Counted from the stretch's first letter, positions 1 to 11,721 are shown. The stretch is DNA of 64,000 nt from Solea solea (GCF_958295425.1 NC_081149.1:1820001-1884000); one strand, 5' to 3'. The notes: generated by a model not told the origin, from the letters alone. Made by a program: numbers and translations.

Positions 1-114
1 TGATTTATTACTGTTATAAAAACATTATAAATATTACTGTTATGATATTGTATTTTATAACCAGCTGTGTTTAAGAGAAGGTGGAGCATGTTTTCATTAC
101 AACAGGATATTTAA

Positions 115-180
115 GTGGGGGGCCGCATGCAATCGACTGGGGGGCCGCATATGGCCTGCGGGCCACCAGTTTGACACCTG
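115..180 (-). mobile_element. hAT (Charlie-like) transposon terminal fragment
   Basis: The segment ends in the reverse complement of CAGGTGTCAAACTGGTGGCC, which resembles the CAGGGGTGTCAAACT terminus of Charlie-type hAT elements, preceded by the GGGGGGCCGCAT motifs usual there. The terminus faces right, so the element body would lie to the left and leave the window. No transposase reading frame is visible in bases 1-114, which are A/T-rich. Confidence 0.6.
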
Positions 181-796
181 TGGATTAAAGGCAAGCCTGA
201 CCCAGGGAGTTACTGAACTGAACCATGTTGGAAACACAGCATTAGATAACAACCATACTGTGAAATCAGAACAAACATATGAGGGATGACAGAAGGACTC
301 CTGACAGTTCCCTCTGTTATATATTCCATGATTCCCTGATATTAAAGTTAATTGTGACTGTGACGTTTCATTTAAAGTTGCATAATAAGACACAGTTGTA
401 CCTGATGTTCTAGTCTCCCCAAACACTTCCTGTTTCTCCCTCATGACTGAAGCATTGTGGTTAAAATTACACAACATCTTTCCCATACAAGCAAATTATT
501 AAATAATGACTCATTTATTCTCGTTGATTTCAGCTTTGAGGCATTAGTGTGTTTCAGTTCATGCTTGTGGCTACATGCTAATGTAGCGGCAGGGAAAACA
601 CACATTTCACACGATTGTGAAATATCTGGAACACACGGGAACATCGGGGTGGGAAACACGTCAGAGAGTTTCTTTTTTAATCTTTAACTCGTCCAGAGCC
701 AAAGATTCAAGTGACTCTAATGTTACTGAGGAGCAGAACAAGAGAACTGAACAGCTCTGGATTAGAAATATAAAAACAGTATAAAGCCTGGATTCA

Positions 797-798
<2 letters not shown>

Positions 799-829
<31 letters not shown>
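799..829 (+). repeat. (CAG)n microsatellite, about 10 units
   Basis: An uninterrupted CAG run that is not inside a supported exon. Similar CTG/CAG runs recur at 30694, 30911 and 39410. Confidence 0.95.
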
Positions 830-830
<1 letters not shown>

Positions 831-1186
831 CAGACACTCACTTACTGACAGCATGGTTCATTCAGTCATTCATTCATTCGTTCATTGTGTCCACATGGAT
901 GTTTGTGTCGTACATGTCCTCCACATGTTACTGGTCCATTGTATTCACACTGACCTGAACTGGTTCATGGTTTTCAATCTATTTTCTTCTTCACTGACTC
1001 TAAAAATGTCCCAGAGTCAAAGCGACACATGCTTTGTCATGTGACTGTGTCTCCACCAAACAAGTCAAATGTGTCCCACTGAGTCCACCGAGACAAATCA
1101 CAGTCATTAGTGCTGTTGTTGTTGAAGACAGCGGGGAGAGGAGCTGTGGTCAGGAGGTGCATGATGGAAGAGGAGGGAACCAAAAC

Positions 1187-1229
1187 AAGCACACACACAC
1201 ACAGGCACATGTGTGTGTGTGTGTGCGTT
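1187..1229. repeat. CA tract facing a TG tract (hairpin-forming microsatellite)
   Basis: A run of CA units is followed after a short spacer by a run of TG units, so the two tracts are reverse complements and could fold into a hairpin of about 14 bp. Confidence 0.8.
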
Positions 1230-2299
1230 AGTCCACTGCTGCTCAGCCTCAGCTGGTGTCCACTCACACAGAGACATGAAAGCATCTGTCCCACTCTCTT
1301 TGTGCTCCTCAGTCAGTGTGAATAACCGTTTAAGCTCCATCATCCATCTGTTAAGTCTTTTAATGGTTAATATTTCATAACTTTTCTGAATGGTACAAAA
1401 AGTCTAATAAAGTGGCAGCAGTGAGGTCTTCTCTGCTCTTATTTCTATGTTTATTGTATATCATTCTTGCTCTTCTCCTTTAAACTCTTGTATTATAGTT
1501 GTTGAACAAGTGTGTCGCTGCTTCAAGGTTTGACGTGTTGCATGTTCAGCGAACATGTTCTTCATACCTCGTACCTGTTGTTGTTCATGTTTGAACGTTC
1601 ACCTCTGACCTCTGTATCAACACTGTGAAACTGTTCAAATAACCACCAACACAAATGACCATGTAGTGTTACATGATGATTATAATGCAGGACACGACTG
1701 AATGACATCATCATCCGTGTGTTTCCCATGTGGCCTCTGGGAGTGTCTGTCTCTGGAGACTGGAGCACTAAACCATCACCGTATCTGTTCTGTTCAGGCT
1801 TCTTCACTCACAGGAGAAGAGTGAAGAGTGAGGTGAATGGCTGAATATAGTCATGTTGAAACTCTATTTAGGAAGCAGTGACACAAAGGTCTACAGTAAG
1901 GCTGTTTCAGTAGTAATGATAGTACATGTATGTTGTTAAAGTGGAGCAGTTTCAGACACCACTGTCTCCCACTTTATCCTCACAGTAGAAGAAACTCCGC
2001 CTCTCTTGTGCATTTGTCTCTATGGAGCCACGTTCATGTCGTTTTGATGTGTTTTTATAATCATCCATCCAGAGAGATTTTCTGTTGCAGGTGCTCAACA
2101 CTTAAGAGAAGGTGCCTTGAATTTAGGGGCGTTTCATTATGGAGGTGTCTCGCGTTGGACCACGCCCGCATTAACTCTACTCGTTCCACAGATATGTGAA
2201 AGTATTCAACACAAGGGCTATAGATACATTCCCATTTTAAACAACATGAAAAAGACGATTCAAACATGACATGAAAATATAAATATGTTCCACAAAAGA

Positions 2300-2391
2300 T
2301 CACAGCGGTTCTTGGGGGTGCTGGGTGGGTGCTATGGCTATTATAGGCGGAGCTACAGCACCACCTAGCTCCTCCCTGGCGCCGCCACTGC
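2300..2391 (-). mobile_element. hAT-like element end fragment
   Basis: Read on the minus strand the segment starts CAGTGGCGGCGCCAGGGAGG, resembling the CAGTGGCGG terminus of the hAT-type element at 49093-50048. No partner end was found. It directly abuts the SINE that begins at about 2392. Confidence 0.45.
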
Positions 2392-2670
2392 ATCCATCTT
2401 CTACCGCTTTATCCTCCACATCAGGGTCACAGGGGGTGCTGTGCCGATCTCAGCTGACACAGGGCGACAGGTGGGGGTCACACCCTGGACGAACAACCAT
2501 CCACTCACATCTATGTCACTTTAGAGTGGACAGTTTAAGTTTTAATCCCCATGTCTGCATGTTTTTGTACTGTTATCTGGAGAAAAATGAAGAAAAAACA
2601 TCCCGACTCCCTGCAGAAAGACCCTTGTTCTGACCAGGTCGCGAGCCCGGGACCACTGAACCACGACCAT
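2392..2670 (-). mobile_element. tRNA-derived SINE, copy 1 (degenerate)
   Basis: The body matches the family at 49214-49597: a left end reading CATCCATCTTCTACCGCTTT, then the GGGTCACAGGGGGTGCTGTG motif and the CTGCAGAAAGACCCTTGTTC motif. The tRNA-like head at the right end is badly decayed. The element is minus-oriented, with head on the right and tail on the left. Confidence 0.7.
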
Positions 2671-2710
2671 GTGACTCACGACCATGTGACCCACGACCAT
2701 GTGACCCACC
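2660..2710. repeat. short tandem repeat, unit about 16 bp, three copies
   Basis: CACGACCATGTGACYC is repeated three times at the decayed head of the adjacent SINE. Confidence 0.8.
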
Positions 2711-4904
2711 ATTCGAACGTTTCAAAGAAAAACCTAATTTCATGCAAGTTATTTAAAACATATACATATTACATCTTATTTAAAAGGTTGGAAAAATTCT
2801 GCTGATCTGTTTGGGGACCTGCAGAAATGTCCCATGACTCATCTGTGTTTCTGAACCACGGACATAGACGAGTAAGAGGAACACAAGGAGACATCATGCA
2901 GGAGCAAGTAAGAGCAGAAAAAGAGAATAAAATAAATAAATAATTACAACATAAGATAAAAAGACAAATGTCTGGCAGTCTGAAGAACATGTATGAAGTT
3001 TCTTTTAGGTACATCAAGTGTTTTTGAACTTCAGCTCATTTTCTAAAAAACAAAATGAAACAAACAAGTAATCCACTTAATGATATACAACCTATAAAGG
3101 ATGATGACCCATAAAACATGGTAGTGTTTAGTGTGTTTAAACATGTCATCATGTGACTCACTGTCCTCTAAGATTGCTGAGCTGCAGCCACAGCAGCAGT
3201 GTGCTCATATTTTAAAATAAACAGTAACTGCAGCTTTGTTTTCACAGCATAGAACAGAGGTCGTGAAGTCAGATTCTGAGAGGTCTGTAACATTATATCT
3301 CATGCAAATAAAAGTAACTCATACTTATTCTTCTACTTCTAGAATACCAGTAAGTACAAATACAGAATGACCAGCAGATATCAGCTGCCAGTTATTCCAG
3401 TCTGGTAAAGTTTCTTAAACGTCTGCACATGTACACAGAGGGAACACTGGGCTACAGTAAGACAGTCTTTTAAAGAGAGTGGATCATTGACATGAATGTT
3501 CATACCAGAAGAGATCCTGAAGAGACACACCCCCCCCCACACACACACACGCAAACAAACACTGCGATTACACACCCACACATTATCTTGGTGCAGTGGA
3601 GCCTCAGTGTGTGATAATCACAGAGAGAGAAGGCTGACTTCCCCACCTCAGTCTGAACACTGCAGGGAATGTCTGCTATTCTGGGCATGTGTGTCACAGC
3701 TGAAGGTAACAATGAACTTAGTGCAGGCCACACACACACACACACACACACGCACACTCACGCACACACGCACACTCACACTCACACACGCACACGCACA
3801 CACACACACACACGCACACACACGCACACGCACACACACACACACACACACACTCACTGTGTACTGATGATAAGGACTTTGTCGTCTTCCTTCTCTCTCA
3901 TAGTCGAGATGATTGTTGTGACAGTGTGAGTTGTTGAGGCAGGAAAATAAGTGCAGAGTAAATGTTACGTTGGAACCTCATAAGAAAATGTCAGAAGGCA
4001 ATTTAAAAAATAATAAAAAATCTATCTTTGTTTATTCTTTTGTTCCACATAATCTAAACCGAGTAAAACCTTAACATTAAAGTATTGGTGCGTAAGTTTA
4101 AAATATGAAAACCTTTAATTTAAACAAGTAACGGTGGATTCTACTGCTAAAAATGCTTCTGTACGTTAACAATGGTTTCATGCAAATGTGATTGTGGATT
4201 GATGAAAATGCCAAATGCTCACACAACAACTGCCCGACTACGTGCCTGCATGTCCCACTCACAGTTGCTGCTGTTTCCCTCACTACGCAGCTCCAAGCTT
4301 CCTGGATACAAGTAACACTATGTAAAAGACAGATTTACGACAGAAAACTTAGTGAAGCATCATAGAAATTGTCAGTGGACAGCACCCTGTCTGTCTCTCC
4401 TGTCTCTCTGCATATGTGTGTGTATGTGACCCAGCAACAAGTCGGCCCAGCACAAATCGAATAAACAAAGACAAATGGTTTTTTTCCATTTCTGTTTTTT
4501 TACAGAATATGCAAGTTGAAATTTCGAAGAAGCCACTCAGTGTTTCAAATCACAGTAATGGTGGTCTTAAAACCATGAACTTTGTATTTGAATTCAAATT
4601 GAACTGACACATTAGTTACTTTCTTTTAGTGGAAAGAAAGCACCATGAACCTCTTATTAACCTTCTATCTTCTTATGGGCTGAGTTTTCATTAACGTCGT
4701 TAATCTACGTGATGTTAGTGTTCATTCCAAGTCACATACAGGGATTAAAAATGTTTTTTCATGCTGGACGCTGTCTTTTAATAATCCACTGTGTGTTTCA
4801 GAACATTGTTATTAGCTAGCTTAGCATTGTCATTTGAAAATGAAAGCTTGCGTCCGATCAGATGATGGAATAACAGACTGATCCATCCACACTACACCAC
4901 AGAG
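2711..4904. other. non-coding stretch with large CA microsatellites
   Basis: Compound CA/CACG arrays lie at about 3526-3560 and 3729-3855. The rest is A/T-rich and shows no exon or repeat family I can name. Confidence 0.5.
3729..3855. repeat. compound (CA)n/(CACG)n microsatellite
   Basis: About 125 bp of CA units are interrupted by CACG and CACT units. The overlapping open frames on both strands are artefacts of this composition. Confidence 0.95.
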
Positions 4905-4909
4905 CCACT

Positions 4910-7530
4910 TCAGTGTAGTTTATTTAATTGATTCTTGGTTAGCGGTGGCTTATACAGAGCCTTCCACTCAGGCTTCTGAGCTGTTGTGAGGGACAGGTGG
5001 GTCCTCCAAGGAGTGTCCACTCTGTCCCTGAGCTTGCTCTGCAGTAATGCTTTTAAAACCAAGTAATACATAGTCTTTCCCGTCATGTTCCACAAACCAT
5101 AATCAATAAAATCATTCACTTTCAAATAAAATCCAGAGTCACTTTCAAAGACAGGAGTGATGTTCATGTTGGGGAAAGAGTCAGTGGGATCAGGCTGAGC
5201 TGAGCCGTCACAATAGTTCGTTAAAAGAGTCAGTTAAGAATCAGTGAGCTGCTGTTTCCAGTCTTTCAGCAGGAGACCACTCACCCTGACTGACCTGGTC
5301 CCCAGACACTGGGCCAGAGCAGCAGCATTGTCCAGGCGAGGTCCGCACACCTGAACCACACGGCCCAGGGTCAGGACCCTGGCATCGCGCAGTTTCTTGA
5401 GTAGGGACGGTCCTGTGACGCAGTGGAGCCGTGTCCCATGAGTCACTGGTTCTTTTAGGAGCCAGAAAAGAGAGTCGCAGGGCCCTCTTTCCTTACAGAA
5501 GAGTCCCCAGACTTTGAAGAGTCCTCTATAAAAGGTGGGGAAATTGTCCTCGTAAATCCATAAAAAACATAGAGTCTGCCAGACCCGGTCCACCACACCG
5601 CTCCAGTATGGCACGAGCTACCGGCCTCCAGACCAAGTCCGAGGGTCCAGTTATAAAGCGCCGGATGTGCTGGAGTCTGAATGCTGCTCTCCTGCTGTCC
5701 AGATGTACAAGTCTGTGGCCCCCCTCCTCTTTGGGGAGAAAGAGGACGCTCTGGGGGACCCAGTGCAGACGGTCCCAGAAGAAGTCCACCATAGCGGCCT
5801 GCACCCTGGCCAGCAGCCTCTCTGGCGGGTCCAGACACATCAGCCGGTGCCACAGCATGGAGGACACAAGGTTGTTAATGATGAGGACTCGACCTTTGAA
5901 GGACATCTTGGGTAAAATCCATCTACACCTCTTAAGACGACCTTCAACCTGTTCAATAAAAAGGTCCCAGTTCTGGGAGGTGGAGGCTGCATCTCCAAGA
6001 TGGACACCAAGATACTTAAGTCCTCCCCTTCTCCACACTAAGCCCCCAGGTAAAACCAGCTTCTTCTCTAGCCCCTCCCCCACTGCCACAGCTTCACTTT
6101 TCTCCCAGTTAATTCTCGAGGAGGAGAGTTTCCCGAAGTCAGTGGCAGTTTGGGTGAAACCATCTATGTCATCCTGAGTCCTCACAGACAGAATGACGTC
6201 ATCAGCTTATGCTGACAATTTAAAACATCCCTCACAGCCAGGAAAGGACAGACCAGACAGACCAGACCTCAGCTTCTGGAGAAAAGGCTCCAGGGCCAGA
6301 GAGTAGAGCATGCCCGACATTGAGCAGCCCTGTCTAACACCTCTCTGAACCTTAAAAGGAGCACTTAATCTACCATTGACTTTCAGCACACTCTCAATGT
6401 CACTGTACAAGACCCTGATCTTAGCTATGAAACCTGAGCTGAAGCCAAAAGCCTGCAGCGTCTGCCACAGGTAATGGTGTTCAACTCTGTCAAAAGCTTT
6501 TTCTTGATCTAGAGAAATCAGACCAAACTCTGAGCCTAATGAACTAGAGAGGTCCAAAATGTCCCGAATCAGAGTAATATTGTCAGATATCAACCTGCCG
6601 GGCACACAGTAGGTCTGGTCCACATGAATGACCTGGTCCATCACCTTCCTGGGTCTCATGGCCAGCACCTTAGAGAGCAGTTTATAGTCGGTGCATAGCA
6701 GAGACACAGGACGCCAGTTCTTAAGCTCCTGCAGGTCTCCTTTCTTTGGGAGGAGGGTGAGGACAGCCCTCCTGCAGCTCAGGGGCAGCCGTCCCTTGTT
6801 CAGACTGTCCTGCAGGACACACAGAAGATCGTCCCCCATGACCGTCGAGAAGGCTCTATTAAACTCCGCAGGGAGACCGTCTATGCCGGGAGCCTTCCCG
6901 CTCTGCAGAGTCTGTAGCGCCTCCTGTAGCTCCCGGGGCGGAAAGTTGTGCCTCAAGAGCCACTCTGTGGTCCTCGGTCACTTGCGACAGCCCTTCGAGG
7001 AATGACAGCGCCACCTCTGGTTCCTCCCGAAGCCCTGCTGTGTAAAGTTTGTGATAAAAACCCACAGCACACTGCCGAATGTCTGCGTCCTCCTGCAGTA
7101 GTAATCCACTGTCAGACCTCAGCGAGTGCATTAGTCTCTTCTGTCCACTCTTCCGCTCCAACCCAAAGAAAAAATGAGAAGGAGCATCCATCTCCGCGAC
7201 GTTCTGGAAGCATGACCGAACCAGAGCACCATGGGCATGAAAACCCAGCAGCGTTTGACTTTGAGAACTTCAATATGTTCTCGATCTCCTGTGGAGTCTG
7301 CTTGGTTTTGCAGTTCCACCACTTCTCTCTCCAGATCTCTCATAGACCTGGTCATGTCTCTAGTGACACTGAGAGTGTACTGCAAGCAAAGCTGTTTGAT
7401 CTGAACCTTTCCCACGTCCCACCACTGCTGCAGAGAACTGTACTCGGATTTAGTCCGTCTGAAATAAAACCAAAAATAGCTGAGTGACTCTTTAAAACCA
7501 ACAAACAAACAAAAACACACTCACCAAACT
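4910..7530 (-). pseudogene. L1-Tx1 ORF2 remnant (reverse transcriptase, no endonuclease)
   Basis: This is the polyprotein remnant of the LINE. From the 5' side it shows the post-endonuclease linker (WWDVGK, 7520-7250), the HFFFGLERKSGQ block (7191-6940), the RT core with GKAPGIDGLPAEF, LDQEKAFDRVEH and GVRQGCSMSG (6956-6207), the post-RT region (6185-5526) and the ALYKPPLTK C-terminal block (5167-4910). Frameshifts fall near 7250, 6940 and 5565, with stops near 6207 and 5234. The TAA at 6207-6209 stands exactly where the Tyr of the YADD catalytic motif should be, since ADDVILSVR follows in the same frame. The 200-odd residues of AP endonuclease expected between ORF1 and 7530 are absent. Confidence 0.8.
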
Positions 7531-7553
7531 AAAGAAAGAAAAAATAAACACAC

Positions 7554-8898
7554 TCATCCATCGTTTTCCTTCTCTAGCTGGAGTCGAACCTTTGTTAAAA
7601 TTTTCTTCAGCTGAAAGATCTCTGTTTCAATAAAAGCAGGATGACCGAGGTCTCCTTTGTTCCTCATCAGAGACCTCACTGACTGACTGAAGACACGCAG
7701 ATCAGGGAAGAACTCCTCAATGTTCACTCCCTTCTCTCCTTTTGTGTCAGCTAAAAACTTTCTGACACAAGAGAAGGAGTAATCACTGTGTGTCTCCCCG
7801 GCCTCCTCGTCACCCTGTGTGCTCTGTGTGTCTCCCAGTGTGTCCTCCAGTGTGTCTTCCTGTGTGTCCTCTAATGTGTCATCCTGTGTGTCCTCCAATG
7901 TGTCACCCAGTGTGTTGTCCTCTGACCCCTCAGAGGACACCTGTGAGTTATCTTTTGACATTTTCTTGTTTTTTGTGGTGGTTACTTTGGTTTCAGTGTT
8001 TTTCCGTTTGATTGAACATTTCATCATTTCACCCATTGAATCATCAATAATGTCATCGTTATGGTCCAGAGCAGCCTCTGCAGTGACTGTCTGTCCTCGG
8101 ACCTCGGACTCAGTCTGGACACTCTGTCCATCAGGGCTTTCCCCTGTCTGTGTGTGTGCTGCATCACTCTGTACCTCCGTGTGTGTCTGTGGTGTGTGTG
8201 TGTGGTGTCTGTGGTGTGTGTCTGTGTCTGTGGTGTGTGTGTGTGCGTGTTGTGCGGGGACCGTCGGCTCTGACCGTCGGCTCTGCTGCAGCGGCAGTAG
8301 CGTCAGGCCGGCGGTCACCTGCTCTTCCCGGGCATGAGCGGACCAAGTGCCCCTCTGCCCCGCAACCGAAACATTTGAGCGAGTCTGACGTGACGTGAAC
8401 TGTGTAATCATAATCATCTACTCTGAACTTCAGAGCCAGATTTAACTCGGATCTGTTGTCCTTGAGTTTCATAAATACCTGTCTCCTGAAAGACACGACG
8501 TGCTTCAGGAGAGCAGATTTACAGCCCATCGGAATCATCTTTATCGCGGACACGAGTTTCCCGTGCCGCGACAGTTCCTTCATTAGAGCCTCGTTGCTCA
8601 GAAACGGCGGAACATTTGAAATAATAATCTTTTTAGCAGGTGTTACCAGAGGCAACACCTGCACCAGAGAGCCGTCCACCACCACGCCGCTCTCAACCAG
8701 TTCATTAACTTTTTCAGTGCTGTCCAAAAAAATGACGACAGCACTGTTCATCCTGGAGGCCGACTTGACTCTGCTGTAGCCCACGACTGCACCCACAGCC
8801 AGGCCACACGCCTCCACTGACACGCCGACATCCGGACACAGTCTAACGGCATGTCGGCGAGTCAGCTTCTCCAGCCCGGAGACTACAGGTGCTGCCAT
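7554..8898 (-). pseudogene. L1-Tx1 ORF1 (RNA-binding, CCHC zinc knuckle), frameshifted
   Basis: The protein begins MAAPVVSGLEKLTRRHAVRL. It contains an RRM-like stretch (KKIIISNVPPFLSNEALMKE) and a CCHC knuckle, CFGCGAEGHLVRSCP, as expected of the nucleic-acid-binding ORF1 protein of Tx1-group L1 elements. The frame breaks within a GT/CA microsatellite at about 8180-8245 and resumes in another frame. That frame runs through an acidic repetitive stretch (EDTLEDTQ repeats) to a C-terminus containing FLADTKGEKGVNIEEFFPDL and a stop at 7554. I chose the Met at 8898 because the homologous protein in copy B has its Met-Ala start at the equivalent place. Confidence 0.75.
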
Positions 8899-8959
8899 CA
8901 CCTGCCCGGCTGCAGCGCTGGCGGCAGCTACCGTCAAACACAAAAAACTTTAAAACGAT

Positions 8960-9799
8960 TGTAGTGGTATGAGGCACCACTGATTTAGTTTGGTTGACTG
9001 CACCCCGGTCCCTCTGACTTATTAGCCAATCACTGCGCTTACCGAGTGGAGAAAAGTAGGCTGTGTCCCTCCTCCTGATCTCTCGCTTCCGGGTCGTTGT
9101 ATGTGCCGCTAGCATCCGAGCACAGGTAAGCACATATGGCCGTGCTGTGTTGTGTATATTCGTCCGTATTTCATTCAATTAAAACCGTCGTTCCCTAATA
9201 GATCCGGCGTCTTCACCGCGGTCGAGCCGATCAGTCGGGGCGGTGTTTATTGCCGCAACCAGAGCATTGGTGAGTGATGACGTGCTTCTGTTGTTTGCTG
9301 CTATAGCCAGGGGCTAAGCTCCTCTTTCGCTCCTCTCCCTCTAACAGTCTGCTGGTTGTGTGCTGCATGGTGGCTGTTTTCCCTGCCACGCCTGAATTCT
9401 TCACCCCTCTCCCTCTTTGGACGGGATGCCAATGCACCCGGACTTATAACTGGAACTTTAAAGCTAACGCTAGCGCTAAAGCTAACGCTAGCGCTAACGC
9501 TAAGGCTAACGTCAACGCCAAGTCTAAATACAGCTGATTAACCACGGCTATTTGGCCGCTGCTTCGCCGCTGCTTCGCCGCTGTTTTGCCGCTGTTTCGC
9601 CGCTGTTCTGCCACTGTCCTGTTGCTTGGTGACTGTTGCTCCGACGGCCTGGTTCCGATCCGGTCGGCCGCCTGTGGTCAGCCTGTTTACCGCTGCTACG
9701 TTTGATTGCATTGTGTGTGTGTGTGTGTGTGTGTGGCTGTAACTCGTACTGGATGCGACGAGTCTGCCCGAACTCTCAGCCACTCACTAAGATTGTGAA

Positions 9800-9832
<33 letters not shown>

Positions 9833-10549
9833 TGTTTTAAGTACAATCTGGCAAGGTTTGGTTTAATTGTTTACTGATTTACTCTTTGTTTAATGGTTGA
9901 ATTTATGTTGTTAATATGATCAATCTGATTTCAAACTGTTAAACTGGTTAATTGTTGAGTTGATATCTCTGGCCAGAGACTCTTTTGTTTCTTGTGTTTG
10001 GTTGATTTATTAATATAATTTAACATTTCTCAGTTTATCCATTGATCATTTATATTTGGTTCCTTAAATTTGAGCCTGTTTAATTGTGTTTTCCTCTCCC
10101 CTTAGTGCTGAAGGCCGACGGTGGTGGTGGTGGTTCTCCTGGGTGGTGGTGGTCCTGTGTGCTGTGTGATCCCTTTTTAAGATTTTCTTTGTTTACACGT
10201 CACCTTTTGCTGTGTGTGTGTGGGGTGTCCTCCTTTTCCTTTTGGATGTCACTTCCCCTACCAAACCCCTCCTCCAGCCGGTAAGCCTCAGACTACATCC
10301 CCCTTTTAGTTGGGCTCTTTTCTTTTTTTTTGTTACAGTGTCAACCTCATGATTGTTTTAATAATAAATTGTTAGACATGATCATTGAACTCCGTCTCAT
10401 TCCCTCCCTGAGTAAACGAACCTGAGTGTCTTTTGTCTGAAGGTACTAGTTGACCTTTACTACTGGTCCTTGGGCCATAACCCAAGGTGGCGTTGTCGGT
10501 ATTTGGAGTAATAATAGTATTTAATAGTAATAACCCTCGTGTCGCCACA
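8960..10549 (+). mobile_element. probable solo LTR (about 1.6 kb)
   Basis: The stretch begins TGTAGTGGTATGAGG and ends CCCTCGTGTCGCCACA, giving TG...CA termini that are imperfect inverted repeats. It has a CCAAT motif near 9032, GC-rich tandem GCCGCTG-type repeats at 9540-9610, two TG tracts and an AATAAA near 10362, in LTR-like order (U3, R, U5). It sits between the L1-Tx1 ORF1 start and what looks like the same element's 5' UTR. I found no clean target duplication (flanks ACGAT and CTATA), so the boundaries and the solo-LTR reading are inferences. A decayed promoter-like region of another element is possible. Confidence 0.45.
9455..9625. repeat. imperfect short tandem repeats inside the probable LTR
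   Basis: First comes a run of AAGCTAACGCTAGCGCTAA-like units (9460-9520), then GCTGCTTCGCC-like units (9555-9612). Both resemble the subrepeats often seen in LTR U3/R regions. Confidence 0.7.
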
Positions 10550-10713
10550 CTATAAACTATTAACAACTCAAAATCAGTGGTCACAAAAGAAAAATTAAAT
10601 ATCAACAAAAAACCACCAAGCAGCAAAAAAGAAGAGTATAGAATAAGTCAGAAAAAGTTAGAATAACACTCACCCTGACCACGCTCTCAGCCACGCTCAC
10701 TCCCAACATTCAC

Positions 10714-10740
10714 TCAGAGAGAGAGAGAGAGAGAGAGAGA
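10714..10740 (+). repeat. (AG)n microsatellite at L1-Tx1 5' boundary
   Basis: This AG run reads as (CT)n on the LINE sense strand. It lies directly against the 5' end of LINE copy A and one edge of LINE copy B. Confidence 0.95.
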
Positions 10741-10756
10741 TTTGATTTTTGAATCA

Positions 10757-10960
10757 AATCGGTCGGCCATAGGCAACCTGCTGGGCATCTCAGCACAGGG
10801 GGCTCTGGTCAGGTCTAGGTTCATGAACATCACACAGATGGACGCCCCATCTCGCTTCTTCTTTGGGCTGGAGCGGAAAAATTGACAAAGGAAGACCATT
10901 AATTCTTTACGAACGGGTAGCGGCTCCCAAGTCTCAGATTCGTCTGAGATTAGGAAGTAT
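10757..10960 (+). pseudogene. L1-Tx1 ORF2 fragment in inverted orientation
   Basis: The plus-strand frame reads GNLLGISAQGALVRSRFMN then ITQMDAPSRFFFGLERKN and a TGA. It matches the HGALVRSCFQN and MDAPSHFFFGLERKSGQ block of copy A, so it comes from ORF2 between the linker and the RT domain. Weak similarity continues past the stop until the junction with inverted ORF1 at about 10960. Confidence 0.7.
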
Positions 10961-11520
10961 GCGGAGCCGCAGCACCGGGCGGATCTCCCCCCGGAGCAGC
11001 CCGCCACGCTCCGCCATCCCTTGGGCAAGAGCGGACCAAATGCCCCTCGCCCCCACAACCAAAACATTTCATCATTTCCAAGGAAACGAAAACCACATAA
11101 TTAAAACCATCAACTTTAAAGGAGAAAGACAGGCTCAGATCAGTGTTTCTCTCTTTTAGGATCATAAAAACATGTCTCCTGTGACACACAACATGCTTGA
11201 GTTTCGGAGATTTACATCCCAGTGAAACCATCCTGATTGGGGATACGATTGACGAGAGGTGAGACGGGAGTGAAGGTGTCTCGGATAACTACTCCCCTCT
11301 CCACCACCTTGCTAACCTTAGCCGTACTGTCCAGAAATAACACGATGGCCCCGTTCATCCGTGAGCCAGACTTCACGCTGTCACACCCGACCACCTCTCC
11401 CACAGCCAGCCCTGCCTCCTCCACCGAGCACTGCACTGCGGGGAAAAGCTTGATCGCATGTCTGCGAGTCAGCTTCTCAAACTCCACAGGTGCAGCCTCC
11501 GCCACCATCATTGTGCCACA
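10950..11520 (-). pseudogene. L1-Tx1 ORF1 fragment, copy B
   Basis: It starts MMVAEAAPVEFEKLTRRHAI and later shows CFGCGGEGHLVRSCP, parallel to copy A. The RRM-like middle present in copy A is missing and the frame changes near 11231, so it holds an internal deletion with a frameshift. It ends at the inversion junction. Confidence 0.75.
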
Positions 11521-11721
11521 CAGAGCATGCTGCCCCTCACAAACAATTACACACACACACTCACACACACACACAAAAACAGCCCTGATAGCAACAAGGG
11601 ATAAAATAAAGATTCATAAACACACTCACACCGACAAAAAAAGAAAATGTTTTTCTCAAAAACTTACTAAAAGTTGAAACGAAAACCACAAGCTCTCAGC
11701 TCCTTACTCACACACCACCTC

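Larger units (their letters stand above)
181..2299. other. non-coding stretch with microsatellites
   Basis: I recognise no exon or known repeat family here apart from a (CAG)10 tract at 799-829, short TTCA repeats at 860-895 and a CA/TG inverted pair at 1187-1229. Open frames are short and overlap on both strands. Confidence 0.5.
4905..10713 (-). mobile_element. L1-Tx1 clade LINE, copy A, decayed and probably split by an LTR
   Basis: The inferred minus-strand order is 5' UTR (10550-10713), a probable LTR insertion (8960-10549), ORF1 (8898-7554), then ORF2 remnants (7530-4910). The 5' end abuts a (CT)n tract on the sense strand. ORF1 carries a zinc knuckle and ORF2 has L1-Tx1-like wording around the RT and C-terminal regions. 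The endonuclease domain is missing and there are frameshifts and stop codons, so the copy is dead. No poly(A) or target duplication is visible at the 3' end. Confidence 0.75.
10741..11720 (-). mobile_element. L1-Tx1 LINE copy B, internally inverted, between two (AG)n tracts
   Basis: The left 220 bp carry ORF2 sequence on the plus strand (10757-10960). The rest carries ORF1 and 5' UTR on the minus strand (10966-11720). The two parts therefore face away from each other, as expected of a 5' inversion (twin priming) or a later rearrangement. (AG)n tracts lie on both sides (10714-10740 and about 11722-11740). Confidence 0.7.

Noticed and set aside
7790..8398. Cys/Val-rich plus-strand frames
   Set aside because: They are antisense to the LINE ORF1 acidic repeat and the GT microsatellite.
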